Assembly: GCA_944393195.1 (NCBI GenBank)
Contig: CALXZG010000005.1
Span: forward strand, 1-64,000
DNA from: an uncultured Alphaproteobacteria bacterium
GTDB lineage: Bacteria; Pseudomonadota; Alphaproteobacteria; CAAHEQ01; UBA3637
Length of the DNA stretch: 64,000 bases
Direction of reading: 5' to 3'
This document shows, piece by piece, positions 28,826 to 37,741 of the stretch; position 1 is the first letter of the stretch, and each line of letters starts with the position of its first letter. The notes under the pieces were generated by a model. It was not told the DNA's origin. It saw only the letters and a program-made list of their open reading frames with translations, and did no database searches. The translations under genes and the position numbers were made by a program.

Positions 28826-30384
28826 TTTTAGAATCCCAAACAGATATTATCGCCGCTTTATCCGATCCGACAACCTATGGTACAGACATCGACCATGTGG
28901 ATGTTTGCCAATCCCATATATCCATCCTGTTTCTGGCCGGCGACAAAGCCTATAAATTGAAACGAGCCGTTTTGTATTCCGAAGCCGACTTTTCCACACC
29001 GGAAAAAAGACGACTCAGCTGTGTTCGGGAAATGAAACGCAGTACAATCTATGCTCCGGGTCTGATTACGGATGTGAAACCGATTCGCCGCCTGAAAAAC
29101 GGTCGGATTGTTATCGGCGGCAAAAACGGAACGGAAATCGACACTGTTCTGGAAATGCGCCGCATTCCCCGGGAAAACCTGTTGAACAACCTGTTACCCA
29201 GTCCGACATTTGATCGGTTCGAAGCCATGGATTTGGCAGAATCTTTGGCCGAATTGCATAATCGTGCCCAAGTCTTTAAAACCAAATGGGGCACGGATAC
29301 CGTCAAAAAAATCATCTTGGAAAACGAATCCATTCTTTCGTGTTTTTGTCCCGATCTTTTTACCAAAGAAGCCGTCAATACGTTGACACGACAAACATTG
29401 AGTATGCTCGGTCAAACGGCAGCCCTCATCCGATACCGGCAAAAAACGGGACACGTTCGCAAATGCCACGGGGATTTGCTCTTGTCCAATATCGCCCACC
29501 ACGAAAACCGCTTTTGGTTTTTCAGCCCGATTGAATATAACGAAACCCAAAGCTGTATCGACACGTTATACGATTTAGCCGATTTAATGATGGATTTGGA
29601 AGCCAAAGGCCTCCGGCGCCTGACTAATATTTTATTTAATCATTATATGGCTTACACAAACGATATCGACGGTTTTCCGTTGTTGCCGTTGTATCAATCC
29701 ATTCGGGCGGCCGGCCGCGCAGCCGTCTGCGCCAAACGTTCCACCTTGTTAAAAGGAGCCGATAAAAAAGCCGTCATCAAAGAAGCCCGTCGATACTTTC
29801 ATTTGGCAACCTGCTTTATTACCGAATTTCATCCGGTTCTGATTGCCTGCGGCGGCTTGTCGGGTAGCGGTAAATCCCGTGTTGCCCGTGATTTAGGCGG
29901 TATGTTATCGCCGGCGCCCGGTGCCGTTATTCTGCGCGACGATGTTGTTAAAAAACAAATCGTCGGCCTTCTCCCGCATCAACCTCTCGACGATCAATAT
30001 AACACACCCGCATTTGAAGAAGTCGTCTACGACGTTTTGCGTCAGGAAGCCCGTACCGCCTTAGGCACCGGTTCCTGCGTTATTATCGATGCCCTGTTCT
30101 ATAACCCGACCGAACGTCAAGCCGTTGAAAATCTGGCCAAAGAGCTCAATCTGCCTTTTGTCGGGTTTTGGATGGATGCACCGTTGGCCGTTCGCGCCGA
30201 GCGTGTTGAAAAGCGATTGCGCAACCCGTCGGATGTCCATTCGTCTGAGGAGTTGCAAAAACAATTACACCTGGAAACCGGCCGGATTAGTTGGCATAAA
30301 ATCATGACCGACGGTGCCCGGGAAAAAACGACGGAGCAGGTGTTACGTATTCTGAAAAAAGAAATAAAGGAGGTAAAAAAATGA
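28822..30384 (+). CDS. Aminoglycoside-phosphotransferase-like/P-loop kinase fusion protein
   Basis: 520 residues. The N-terminal ~330 residues resemble the COG2187 APH-like kinase module, with AYKLKR (ATP-anchoring Lys) and CHGDLLLSN, where HGD fits a catalytic-loop Asp. The C-terminal ~180 residues are a COG0645 P-loop kinase with Walker A GGLSGSGKSR and a RDDVVKK segment. This two-domain arrangement is widespread in proteobacteria; the substrate is not known. It overlaps the CDF gene (ATGA at 28822-28825) and the next gene (ATGA at 30381-30384). Confidence 0.88.
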   Translation: MILESQTDIIAALSDPTTYGTDIDHVDVCQSHISILFLAGDKAYKLKRAVLYSEADFSTPEKRRLSCVREMKRSTIYAPGLITDVKPIRRLKNGRIVIGGKNGTEIDTVLEMRRIPRENLLNNLLPSPTFDRFEAMDLAESLAELHNRAQVFKTKWGTDTVKKIILENESILSCFCPDLFTKEAVNTLTRQTLSMLGQTAALIRYRQKTGHVRKCHGDLLLSNIAHHENRFWFFSPIEYNETQSCIDTLYDLADLMMDLEAKGLRRLTNILFNHYMAYTNDIDGFPLLPLYQSIRAAGRAAVCAKRSTLLKGADKKAVIKEARRYFHLATCFITEFHPVLIACGGLSGSGKSRVARDLGGMLSPAPGAVILRDDVVKKQIVGLLPHQPLDDQYNTPAFEEVVYDVLRQEARTALGTGSCVIIDALFYNPTERQAVENLAKELNLPFVGFWMDAPLAVRAERVEKRLRNPSDVHSSEELQKQLHLETGRISWHKIMTDGAREKTTEQVLRILKKEIKEVKK

Positions 30385-30740
30385 CAAATATTACAGAATT
30401 AGAAAAACTGGCGACCCTGCGGGATAAAAAAATCATTACGACCAAAGAATTCGAAGAGCAAAAAAAGGCCTTGCTGTCCCGTAATTTAAAGGAGGTTGAA
30501 CAAGATACGTCCCCCGATCGTAAAAGCCGTCTGGCATACCTGTTGCTGGCGTGGTTTTTGGGTATTTTCGGGGCGCATAATTTTTACGCCGGGTATAAAG
30601 GAACGGCAACGGCACAATTGCTGATCACTCTTTTGCTGTTTTGGTTGATTATTCCGCTAATCGCCGTCGGTATCTGGGTTTTGATTGAAATGATTTGCGT
30701 CACCAAAGATGCCCAAGGTCGCCCCTTTACATGGCCTTAA
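30381..30740 (+). CDS. TM2-domain membrane protein with N-terminal SHOCT-like motif
   Basis: 119 residues; ATG overlaps the previous stop by 4 bp and has AAAGGAGG upstream within that gene. The first ~35 residues (LEKLATLRDKKIITTKEFEEQKKALL) match the short oligomerisation SHOCT pattern. Two TM helices follow with LAWFLGIFGAHNFYAGYKGTATAQL, the TM2 signature (GxxGxHxFYxG). The function of TM2 proteins in bacteria is unknown. It closes the CDF-kinase-TM2 run. Confidence 0.88.
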   Translation: MTNITELEKLATLRDKKIITTKEFEEQKKALLSRNLKEVEQDTSPDRKSRLAYLLLAWFLGIFGAHNFYAGYKGTATAQLLITLLLFWLIIPLIAVGIWVLIEMICVTKDAQGRPFTWP

Positions 30741-30827
30741 TACAGGCAGATGACAAAAAAATACCTATTTTGTAAAAAAACACTTGCTTTTTGATATAAA
30801 ATAGTGTAAACATAGTGTCATCACGAT

Positions 30828-30904
30828 GCGCCCGTAGCTCAATTGGATAGAGCATCTGACTACGGATCAGAAGGTTGTAAGTTCGAATCCTGCCGGGCGC
30901 GCCA
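30828..30904 (+). tRNA. tRNA-Arg (anticodon ACG)
   Basis: The full cloverleaf is visible: acceptor GCGCCCG/CGGGCGC, D arm GCTC...GAGC, anticodon stem TCTGA/TCAGA with loop CTACGGA, and T arm GTAAG-TTCGAAT-CCTGC. The anticodon ACG, normally edited to ICG, reads CGU/CGC/CGA. CCA is encoded at 30902-30904. Confidence 0.97.
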
Positions 30905-30906
30905 TT

Positions 30907-30938
30907 TAAGGCCACCTTTTTCAGGGTGGCCTTTTTTT
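30907..30938 (+). terminator. Terminator of tRNA-Arg
   Basis: AAGGCCACC-TTTTTCA-GGGTGGCCTT followed by a T run, directly after the tRNA. Confidence 0.92.
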
Positions 30939-31059
30939 ACCCGTCGGATTCCCAATTCCACCTGTATTTCAATCATCGGATGACAGAACACCCTCGATTT
31001 CAATAAGGTTCATTGCTTTGCGCATCAAAACTTGACACCGGCAACTTTTGATTTACGCA

Positions 31060-31082
31060 GTATCCTTGCGCAAGCGGGGATC
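31060..31082. repeat. Short REP-like palindrome fragment
   Basis: A perfect CTTGCGCAAG palindrome inside ATCC...GGAT. On the minus strand it would encode DPRLRKD-like residues, as dispersed palindromic elements in several proteobacteria do. Only one copy is seen here. The stretch 30939-31147 holds no gene I can support. Confidence 0.3.
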
Positions 31083-31147
31083 TTTTGACGCATACACTAT
31101 ATTTTCCAACATCCGCTTATCTGCAACAACCCCAAATTTATCATGAT

Positions 31148-31175
31148 AAAAACCCCTCACATGAGGGGTTTTAAA
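31148..31175 (-). terminator. Terminator of the first prepilin-like gene
   Basis: AAAACCCCTC-ACAT-GAGGGGTTTT, 18 bp past the stop codon of the minus-strand gene; symmetric. Confidence 0.88.
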
Positions 31176-31192
31176 AGTGACTACATTTCTCT

Positions 31193-32581
31193 TTAATTCA
31201 TAATACACAAAGCTGCACTGCCAAACGCACGATTCCCATATGTACTGTATGATCCCTCCTCTGACCAAATATGATATGGTTCACATTTAAACCCGTCATC
31301 AGATTCCTGCAAAAAGAACGCATCTTTCCCTTTTGGTTGTGCACCATATAAAGCCATTAATGCTTGTACAATCCGCGATCCGGTACACCGACCACCCCCG
31401 GGATTCTGACTAACCGCATCAAGACAATCCATATCCTCAAAAGTTGCCAACCGCCCGCCTTGCGCCAAACACCAATTTTTGATGTTAAACCAAACAGATG
31501 TATTTTCAGATACGATCATATGAGACGTTAACCGTAAGGCCTCTGCTTCTCCCAACAAACTACCGGTCCCTAAATTATTAGCTCCTTTTTGGTCATAAGT
31601 AGCATTATAAACAGGCTCGCGGATATTACCCAGGCTATCTAAATCGACACAGCGTCCCTTACGCGTCGGTCCATAACATGTATAACTACTGTATCGATAG
31701 AACTGTCCTTCCGGACATCCTTCCTGACATTGTTGGAAAAACTCATCATTCCAGGTATCTTGCCCCGTCCCATCATTGACCCAACACGTATCCCAATCCT
31801 GACATTTTTGCTTAGATTCCCGCCAGTAATGATTCGCAGGGCAACAATGATTCTCCCCAACACACTCGCATCCCCCAACACCGTCATCCTGCCATCCCAA
31901 AGCCGTATTACACACACACGTATTATCACTTTCAATCATCGATTCTGGACAAGATAAAACACAGGATTGCGTCTCGGTCGAACAAATATGATATCTCCGA
32001 CATCCAACCCAACATTGTCCCCCTTTACAATAAGCGCATCCATTCTCACTGCAATCCGCATCCGAAGTACATGAAGCTTCTGGAATAACCTCCCCTAAAT
32101 TTTCATTATTTAAATCCTCTGCAAATTCAAAAGAAAGCGTCACGATACCGTCAGCGTTTGCCCCCGCACGACAATTTTCCCGCGTTAGCACGTCAAATGT
32201 ATCATCCCCGTGCACAACATAAGAAGCATATGGCACTCTCCATTGCGCATCGGCAATATGCCGACAAACACCCACAGAAACCGACTGTGGTTCAATAAAA
32301 AAACCGCGCTGTTTTTCCCCTTCTAAAATCCCCCGAACAAATGAATATCCCGCAATTTCTTGATTTGGAAACTCCTGATCCGATAACGCAACTCCGCTTA
32401 ACATTTGTTGAGAATATACAAGTGCCCGCTTGCTGGCATCATTAATCAACGTATTTGCTCGTTGTTTATCCAAGGCGGATCGATATCCGATTAAAGCACC
32501 GATAGATAACACACCCATCACGGCCAATACACCGATAATTTCAACCATGCTCCGACCGTTTTCCTGTTGTGTTTCAATCAT
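31193..32581 (-). CDS. Prepilin-like Cys-rich surface protein 1
   Basis: 462 residues. The N-terminus carries a type IV prepilin signal: a polar leader ending in Gly, then RSMVEIIGVLAVMGVLSIGALIGY, with Glu at +5 of the mature chain, so PilD-type peptidase cleavage and inner-membrane anchoring are expected. After a pilin-like ~160-residue domain come ~100 residues dense in Cys (CCPANHYW, CQEGCPEGQFYRY), then a C-terminal domain with SVWFNIKNWCLAQGGRLATFEDMDC and ending AALCIMN, faintly like C-type lectin folds. It is far larger than ordinary pilins. GGAG lies 7 bp before the start. Two 32-bp palindromes lie upstream (32600-32631, 32718-32749). It shares leader and start region with the gene at 50960. 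Confidence 0.8.
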   Translation of the reverse strand: MIETQQENGRSMVEIIGVLAVMGVLSIGALIGYRSALDKQRANTLINDASKRALVYSQQMLSGVALSDQEFPNQEIAGYSFVRGILEGEKQRGFFIEPQSVSVGVCRHIADAQWRVPYASYVVHGDDTFDVLTRENCRAGANADGIVTLSFEFAEDLNNENLGEVIPEASCTSDADCSENGCAYCKGGQCWVGCRRYHICSTETQSCVLSCPESMIESDNTCVCNTALGWQDDGVGGCECVGENHCCPANHYWRESKQKCQDWDTCWVNDGTGQDTWNDEFFQQCQEGCPEGQFYRYSSYTCYGPTRKGRCVDLDSLGNIREPVYNATYDQKGANNLGTGSLLGEAEALRLTSHMIVSENTSVWFNIKNWCLAQGGRLATFEDMDCLDAVSQNPGGGRCTGSRIVQALMALYGAQPKGKDAFFLQESDDGFKCEPYHIWSEEGSYSTYGNRAFGSAALCIMN

Positions 32582-32599
32582 TTAATACTCCTTTTCAAC

Positions 32600-32631
32600 T
32601 ATAACACAAAAATGTACCCTTTCGTGTTACA
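32600..32631. promoter_or_regulatory. 32-bp palindromic operator A, proximal to prepilin-like gene 1
   Basis: TATAACA-N18-TGTTACA on the plus strand. It ends 19 bp upstream of the ATG. On the minus strand the arm TGTTATAGT includes TATAGT, a possible -10 box. Same arms and spacing as operators B, C and D. Confidence 0.7.
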
Positions 32632-32717
32632 CTTTGGACAAAAAATGACAAATCGATAACCGATTAATTCTTAATAAAAAAGGACTTGCGCTTCACACCC
32701 GATTATGTTATAAAATC

Positions 32718-32749
32718 TATAACATTTTAATGTACATTTTTGTGTTACA
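32718..32749. promoter_or_regulatory. 32-bp palindromic operator C, distal to prepilin-like gene 1
   Basis: TATAACA-N18-TGTTACA with centre AATGTACATT. It begins 118 bp from operator A. Confidence 0.7.
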
Positions 32750-32755
32750 GCCATC

Positions 32756-32785
32756 AAAAAAGCCCTTGAAAATCAAGGGCTTTTA
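32756..32785 (-). terminator. Terminator of tsf
   Basis: AAAAGCCCTTGA-AAA-TCAAGGGCTTTT, 16 bp beyond the tsf stop on the minus strand. Confidence 0.9.
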
Positions 32786-32800
32786 AAAACGGGTGTTTAA

Positions 32801-33721
32801 TTAACCACCGATTTGCTTGGCAACTTCGGCCGCGAAATCTTCTTCTTTCTTTTCAACACCTTCGCCTAAACCAAAGCGTACAAATGCCGCTAATTTAATA
32901 TCGGCACCGGCTTCTTTGGCCGCTTCAGCCAAGACATCTTTGACCTTTTTATCCGGATCCATGATGAAGGCCTGTTCCATCACAACAACTTCTTCATAGA
33001 ACTTACGCAGACGGCCTTCCACCATTTTTTCAATAATGGCGGCCGGTTTACCGGAAGCCTTGGCCTGTTCTTCATAAATGCCTTTTTCATGGGCTGTTGT
33101 GTCGGCATCCACGTCGGCAATCGTCAGGAAGCGCGGGTTAGCCGCCGCAATATGCATGGCGATTTTCTTGCCGATTTCCATTAAAGCCGTTGTATCGGCC
33201 GTGCTTTCCAACGCAACCAAAACACCGATTTTACCCATGTTCGGAGCTGTCGCCGTATGAATGTACGGAACAACAACGCCGTTTGTGACGGACACATAGC
33301 CGGCACGACGCAGTGTCATGTTTTCACCAATACGGGCAATTAATTCCGTTAACGTATCCGCAACGGTTTTACCGTTCATATCGGCCGCTTTGATCGCTTC
33401 AATGTCGCCTTTTTGCGCCAAGGCAATTTCTGTAACCTGCCCCAAGAACGATTGGAAGTCCGCGTTTTTAGCGACAAAATCCGTTTCCGAGTTCAATTCA
33501 ACAATCGCCCCTTGTGTTCCGGCAACCGCCACGCCGACAAGCCCTTGACTAGCCACACGGCCAGCTTTCTTTTCGGCGACGGACATCCCTTTTTTCCGCA
33601 AAAAGTCGATGGCAGCTTCTAAATCTCCACCAACTTCGCTGAGCGCTTTTTTACATTCCATCATCCCTGCGCCCGTTTTTTCACGCAGTTCTTTTACTAA
33701 ACTTGCTTTAATTTCTGTCAT
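32801..33721 (-). CDS. tsf: Elongation factor Ts
   Basis: 306 residues. EF-Ts exchanges GDP for GTP on EF-Tu. The N-terminal UBA-like segment VKELREKTGAGMMECKKAL and the TDF motif in NSETDFVAKN are diagnostic; the C-terminal block ends AAEVAKQIGG. It follows rpsB by ~65 bp in the standard rpsB-tsf operon. Confidence 0.98.
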   Translation of the reverse strand: MTEIKASLVKELREKTGAGMMECKKALSEVGGDLEAAIDFLRKKGMSVAEKKAGRVASQGLVGVAVAGTQGAIVELNSETDFVAKNADFQSFLGQVTEIALAQKGDIEAIKAADMNGKTVADTLTELIARIGENMTLRRAGYVSVTNGVVVPYIHTATAPNMGKIGVLVALESTADTTALMEIGKKIAMHIAAANPRFLTIADVDADTTAHEKGIYEEQAKASGKPAAIIEKMVEGRLRKFYEEVVVMEQAFIMDPDKKVKDVLAEAAKEAGADIKLAAFVRFGLGEGVEKKEEDFAAEVAKQIGG

Positions 33722-33787
33722 TTTTTCTCCTCAAAATATGTAATGCGGGGAAAGGGAACCCGAAAGTTCCCTTTCAAACCGTCAGCC

Positions 33788-34567
33788 TTATTCGGCAGCT
33801 GTTTCTTCGGCCGGAGCGGCAACTTCTTCCGCAACGACTTCGGCTGCAGCACCGATATCAACGCCGGCAGCCTTTAATTCGGCTTGAATCCCATCCAGTA
33901 CAGCACCCGAAATCAGGTCACAATACAGGTTAATGGCACGCAAGGCATCATCGTTACCCGGAATCGGGTACGCAATGCCGTCCGGATTCGCGTTGGAATC
34001 GCAAATCGCCACAACGGGAATGCCCAACTTTTTGGCTTCGGCAATAGCCAGCTCTTCCTTAGGCACGTCAATCACAAAGATAATGTCCGGACGACCGGCC
34101 ATGTCTTGAATACCGCCCAAAGACGCAAACAATTTTTCACGTTCACGTGTCAGGTTCAGTTTTTCTTTCTTTGTGAAACCGTCCAATTCACCTTTTTCAA
34201 TTTTGGCGTCGATTTCTTTCAAGCGTTTAATGCTGGAAGAAATGGTTTTCCAGTTTGTCAACATACCGCCCAACCAACGATGGTTGACATAGTATTGACC
34301 ACACCGTTCGGCCGCCGCCGCGATCGGTTCTTGAGCTTGGGGCTTTGTACCCACGAACAGAACTTTACCGCCTTTGGCCGCCACGTCACGAACCGCTTCC
34401 ATCGCACGATAGATCATCGGAACCGTTTGTGTTAAATCCATGATATGGACGCCTTCACGCGTGCCATAGATGTATTGTTGCATTTTCGGGTTCCAACGAC
34501 GGGCATTATGACCGAAGTGTACGCCAGATTCAATCAATTGACGCATAGTAATTGTCGGAAGTGTCAT
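33788..34567 (-). CDS. rpsB: 30S ribosomal protein S2
   Basis: 259 residues. Opening [22 protein letters not shown] is the S2 signature; [13 protein letters not shown] and [33 protein letters not shown] are also typical. The C-terminus has an acidic/Ala-rich tail. A leader of ~120 bp contains a CGCCCG/CGGGCG hairpin (34691-34708), which could be involved in autoregulation. Confidence 0.98.
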   Translation of the reverse strand: MTLPTITMRQLIESGVHFGHNARRWNPKMQQYIYGTREGVHIMDLTQTVPMIYRAMEAVRDVAAKGGKVLFVGTKPQAQEPIAAAAERCGQYYVNHRWLGGMLTNWKTISSSIKRLKEIDAKIEKGELDGFTKKEKLNLTREREKLFASLGGIQDMAGRPDIIFVIDVPKEELAIAEAKKLGIPVVAICDSNANPDGIAYPIPGNDDALRAINLYCDLISGAVLDGIQAELKAAGVDIGAAAEVVAEEVAAPAEETAAE

Positions 34568-34867
34568 TTTTTATCCTTTCTTTTTCCGGTTAAACGTCTG
34601 TGGGGCAAGATACCAACACGTTGTCGGCACCGGAAGCGTTGCTTAACGGGATTTTCCCCGCCAAAAGCGCTTTCCCCACATGTGAAATACCGCCCGTTCA
34701 TTCGGGCGATGTTGTTTTTATACACGATTTTACAATAAAAAGCAAGCAAAAAACATCAATACCGGCAAAAGAATATCGGACGCGTTATAAACCGCCCCCC
34801 CCCCCAAAAAAGCCTCCGCCGGCAAAAAATGCCGGCGGTTATCGAAAAGAACAGGTCTTTTTATATG
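34568..34867. other. rpsB leader and adhE terminator region
   Basis: No gene is seen. The rpsB side carries the hairpin at 34691-34708. A pure run of eleven C residues lies at 34795-34805, next to the adhE terminator. Confidence 0.6.
34804..34840 (-). terminator. Terminator of adhE
   Basis: On the minus strand CCGCCGGCA pairs with TGCCGGCGG and is followed by AGGCTTTTTT; it lies 28 bp past the adhE stop. Confidence 0.88.
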
Positions 34868-37537
34868 TTATTTACGGTTCGCTGCCCCAGTTTTGGACGC
34901 CGAACCTTTTGTATCGGTGTCTTCGTCAAAAATCGGTTTACCGTAATAGGCTTTCAGGAACAATTCCTTAATCTCCGGAATCAACGGATACCGGGCATTT
35001 GCCCCCGTGCATTGATCGTCAAAGGCTTCTTCGGACAACGCATCCAAGCCGGCCAAGAAAGCCTGTTCATCCACACCGACATCTTGAATGGCGTGCGGAA
35101 TACCGACTTTGTCTTTCAATGTTTCAATCGCTTCGACCAAGCGCCGGACTTTACCCATCGTATCATCGGCAACAATACCGTCCGTCAAGCCCAAAATATC
35201 GGCCAAACGGGCATACCGTTCCGTCACCATCGGGTACCGGTATTGCGGGAACAAGCCTTGCTTTGTCGGTTTTTCCGTTGCATTATAGGCAATAACGTAC
35301 GGCAACAACAACGCGTTAGCCAACCCGTGTGCCACATGGAAATGACCGCCGAGTTTATGCGCCATTGAATGGCATAATCCCAAGAAGGCGTTAGCAAAAG
35401 CCATACCGGCCAAAGTGGCGGCATAGTGCATTTTTTCACGCGCCCGCGGATCTTCGGCCCCTTTTTCGTAGGAGCGCGGTAAATATTTCAGAACCAACCG
35501 AGCGGCTTCAATCGCTTGACCATCGGACAAATTGTTGGCCATGACCGAGGTATAGGCTTCAATCGCATGTGTCAAAACGTCAACACCGGAAGCTGCCGTT
35601 AAGCCGCGCGGCATACTCATAGCCAAATCCGGATCAACGATCGCCATATCCGGTAAAATTTCGTAGTCCGTAATCGGATATTTATGTCCTGTTTTATCAT
35701 CGGTAATTACGGTAAACGGTGTCACTTCGGAACCGGTACCGGAAGTTGTCGGAATGGCAACCATTTTGGCTTTGCGTCCCAATTCGGGGAAAACGACGAC
35801 ACGTTTCCGAATATCCATAAAGCGCATAGCGATATCGGCAAATTCCAATTCCGGATGTTCATACATCAACCATACGATTTTAGCCGCATCCATCGGAGAA
35901 CCGCCCCCGACCGAAATAAAAACATCCGGTTCGAAACGATTGACCTGTTCCAAAATTTGACCGATTGTGGTTAAATCCGGATCCGGTTTAACGGCATCAA
36001 AGACTTGATAAGACATACCGTTTGTTTCCAGAATGCGACCGATACGAGCCGTGTGACCGATTTGCGTCATGGTCTTATCGGTAATGATAAAAGCGCGTTT
36101 ATGCCCTTTTAATTCGGCCAGTGCGAAATCAAGGCAACCACGTTTAAAGTAGATTTTTTGCGGTGTTTTAAACCATTGCATATTTTCGCGGCGTGCCGCA
36201 ACAGACTTTGTATTCATCAGATGTTTGACTCCTATGTTTTCACTCACCGAATTACCGCCCCATGATCCGCAACCGAGTGTCAAAGACGGTGCCAGGCGGA
36301 AATTATACACATCACCGATCGCGCCTTGGGAGGCCGGCATATTAATCAAAGTACGTCCCGTTGTCATGGTACGCGCGAACAAATCAATATGCGCCTGATT
36401 GGCTTCGGCTGTATAAAGAACGGACGTATGACCCGCGCCACCCAAAACGATTAACCGTTGCGCCATATCAACGGCCGTTTCAAAATCTTTTGCTTTGAAA
36501 AAGCCGAGGACGGGGGATAATTTTTCATGCGCAAACGGGTTGTCGTCGGCAATCTCATCCGTTTCGGCAATCAGGATTTTTGTCGCCGGATCGACTTTAA
36601 TACCGGCCATTTCGGCAATTTTTGCCGCCGATTGCCCCACAATACCGGCGTTCAGTTTGCCGTCGATAAAGATGGTGTTTTTCAATTTTTTCTGATCCGC
36701 ACCGCTAATAAAGGCGCAACCGCGTTTGATAAATTCCTGCTTGACGGCATCATAAACCGGCGCTTCGACAACGACGGATTGTTCGGAGGCGCAAATCATA
36801 CCATTGTCAAATGTTTTACTGAGAATGATACTGCTGACCGCCATTTTGATGTCCGCGCTGGCGTCAATAATAACCGGCGTATTACCGGCCCCGACACCGA
36901 TTGCCGGTGTACCGGAGCTGTAAGCGGCTTTTACCATACCGGGACCACCGGTGGCTAAAATCAGGTTCACATCCGGATGTCCCATCAGGTAACCGGTAAT
37001 CGCCGGAGAAATGGTATCAAGCCATCCGATAATATCTTCCGGCGCACCGGCTTTGACGGCGGCATCTCGGACAATACGGGCCGCCTCATTGGTTGCGTTT
37101 TTAGCCCGCGGGTGCGGTGCAAAAATAATCCCGTTCCGTGTCTTTAACGAAATCAAGGATTTAAAAATAGCCGTAGATGTCGGGTTCGTTGTTGGAACAA
37201 TACCGGCAATAATACCGACCGGTTCGGCAACGCGGCGCAGACCGCCTTCCTTGTCTTCACAAATAACACCGCATGTTTGGGTATTTTTATATGTATTGAA
37301 AATGTATTCTGCCGCAAAATGGTTTTTGATAACTTTGTCTTCGACGATTCCCATGCCTGTTTCGGCAACGGCTTGTTTGGCCAAAGGAATACGGGCGGCA
37401 CATGCGGCGATGGCGGCCGCTTTAAAAATAGCGTCAACTTGTTCTTGTGAATATGTTGCAAATACTTTTTGTGCTTTTTTAACACGGGCGACAATGGCGT
37501 CGACCTGTTGTTTTTCCTGTTCGGTTAACTCTGACAT
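34868..37537 (-). CDS. adhE: Bifunctional acetaldehyde-CoA/alcohol dehydrogenase
   Basis: 889 residues. AdhE reduces acetyl-CoA to acetaldehyde and then ethanol, regenerating NAD+ in anaerobic growth. The N-terminal ALDH half has GNTPVIID and GMICASEQS with the catalytic Cys near residue 250. The C-terminal half is an iron-dependent alcohol dehydrogenase (GGGSPMDAAKIVW for NAD; DVLTHAIEAYTS and GLCHSMAHKLGGHFHVAHG for Fe). It usually forms spirosome filaments. GGAGG precedes the start. The long upstream region carries a terminator-like hairpin and a 13-bp inverted repeat. Confidence 0.98.
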   Translation of the reverse strand: MSELTEQEKQQVDAIVARVKKAQKVFATYSQEQVDAIFKAAAIAACAARIPLAKQAVAETGMGIVEDKVIKNHFAAEYIFNTYKNTQTCGVICEDKEGGLRRVAEPVGIIAGIVPTTNPTSTAIFKSLISLKTRNGIIFAPHPRAKNATNEAARIVRDAAVKAGAPEDIIGWLDTISPAITGYLMGHPDVNLILATGGPGMVKAAYSSGTPAIGVGAGNTPVIIDASADIKMAVSSIILSKTFDNGMICASEQSVVVEAPVYDAVKQEFIKRGCAFISGADQKKLKNTIFIDGKLNAGIVGQSAAKIAEMAGIKVDPATKILIAETDEIADDNPFAHEKLSPVLGFFKAKDFETAVDMAQRLIVLGGAGHTSVLYTAEANQAHIDLFARTMTTGRTLINMPASQGAIGDVYNFRLAPSLTLGCGSWGGNSVSENIGVKHLMNTKSVAARRENMQWFKTPQKIYFKRGCLDFALAELKGHKRAFIITDKTMTQIGHTARIGRILETNGMSYQVFDAVKPDPDLTTIGQILEQVNRFEPDVFISVGGGSPMDAAKIVWLMYEHPELEFADIAMRFMDIRKRVVVFPELGRKAKMVAIPTTSGTGSEVTPFTVITDDKTGHKYPITDYEILPDMAIVDPDLAMSMPRGLTAASGVDVLTHAIEAYTSVMANNLSDGQAIEAARLVLKYLPRSYEKGAEDPRAREKMHYAATLAGMAFANAFLGLCHSMAHKLGGHFHVAHGLANALLLPYVIAYNATEKPTKQGLFPQYRYPMVTERYARLADILGLTDGIVADDTMGKVRRLVEAIETLKDKVGIPHAIQDVGVDEQAFLAGLDALSEEAFDDQCTGANARYPLIPEIKELFLKAYYGKPIFDEDTDTKGSASKTGAANRK

Positions 37538-37643
37538 ATTTCCTCCGTAATAATAAACAGTAGTTCGGATTATAGAGATATTTTGCCCAGAATCAAGCTC
37601 TTTTTACATTTTTGTGACATTTTTTGGAATTATGGGGGAAGAA

Positions 37644-37684
37644 TAAAAAAGTTCCCCGGGCGGATTTCCCGGAGAGTTTTTTTA
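37644..37684. terminator. Bidirectional terminator-like hairpin upstream of adhE
   Basis: CCGGG and CCCGG arms around a short spacer, with runs of A/T on both sides (AAAAAAG...GTTTTTTT). It may end transcripts coming from the lytic transglycosylase gene or from a small RNA in the gap. Confidence 0.55.
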
Positions 37685-37698
37685 TGAGAAAAAATAAA

Positions 37699-37741
37699 TG
37701 ACCGATTTTTGTGTGATAGGAACATTATCAAAAATCGGTCA
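37699..37741. repeat. Perfect 13-bp inverted repeat
   Basis: TGACCGATTTTTG and its exact reverse complement CAAAAATCGGTCA, separated by 17 bp. It may be an operator or an RNA hairpin. Confidence 0.7.

Noticed and set aside
30727-30915. Minus-strand frame of 62 residues across the tRNA
   Set aside because: It is the reverse complement of tRNA-Arg, a well-known false protein (APGRIRTYN-type).
31053-31268. Minus-strand frame of 71 residues at the end of prepilin-like gene 1
   Set aside because: It overlaps that gene's coding end out of frame and includes its terminator; the DPRLRKD tail comes from a palindromic repeat fragment.
36527-36958. Plus-strand open frames opposite adhE (also 34829-35368, 37011-37550)
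   Set aside because: Shadows of a certain minus-strand gene; no ribosome sites or recognisable content.
37699-37741. Rex operator for the adhE inverted repeat
   Set aside because: The arms do not resemble the TTGTGAAxxxxTTCACAA-type Rex site.
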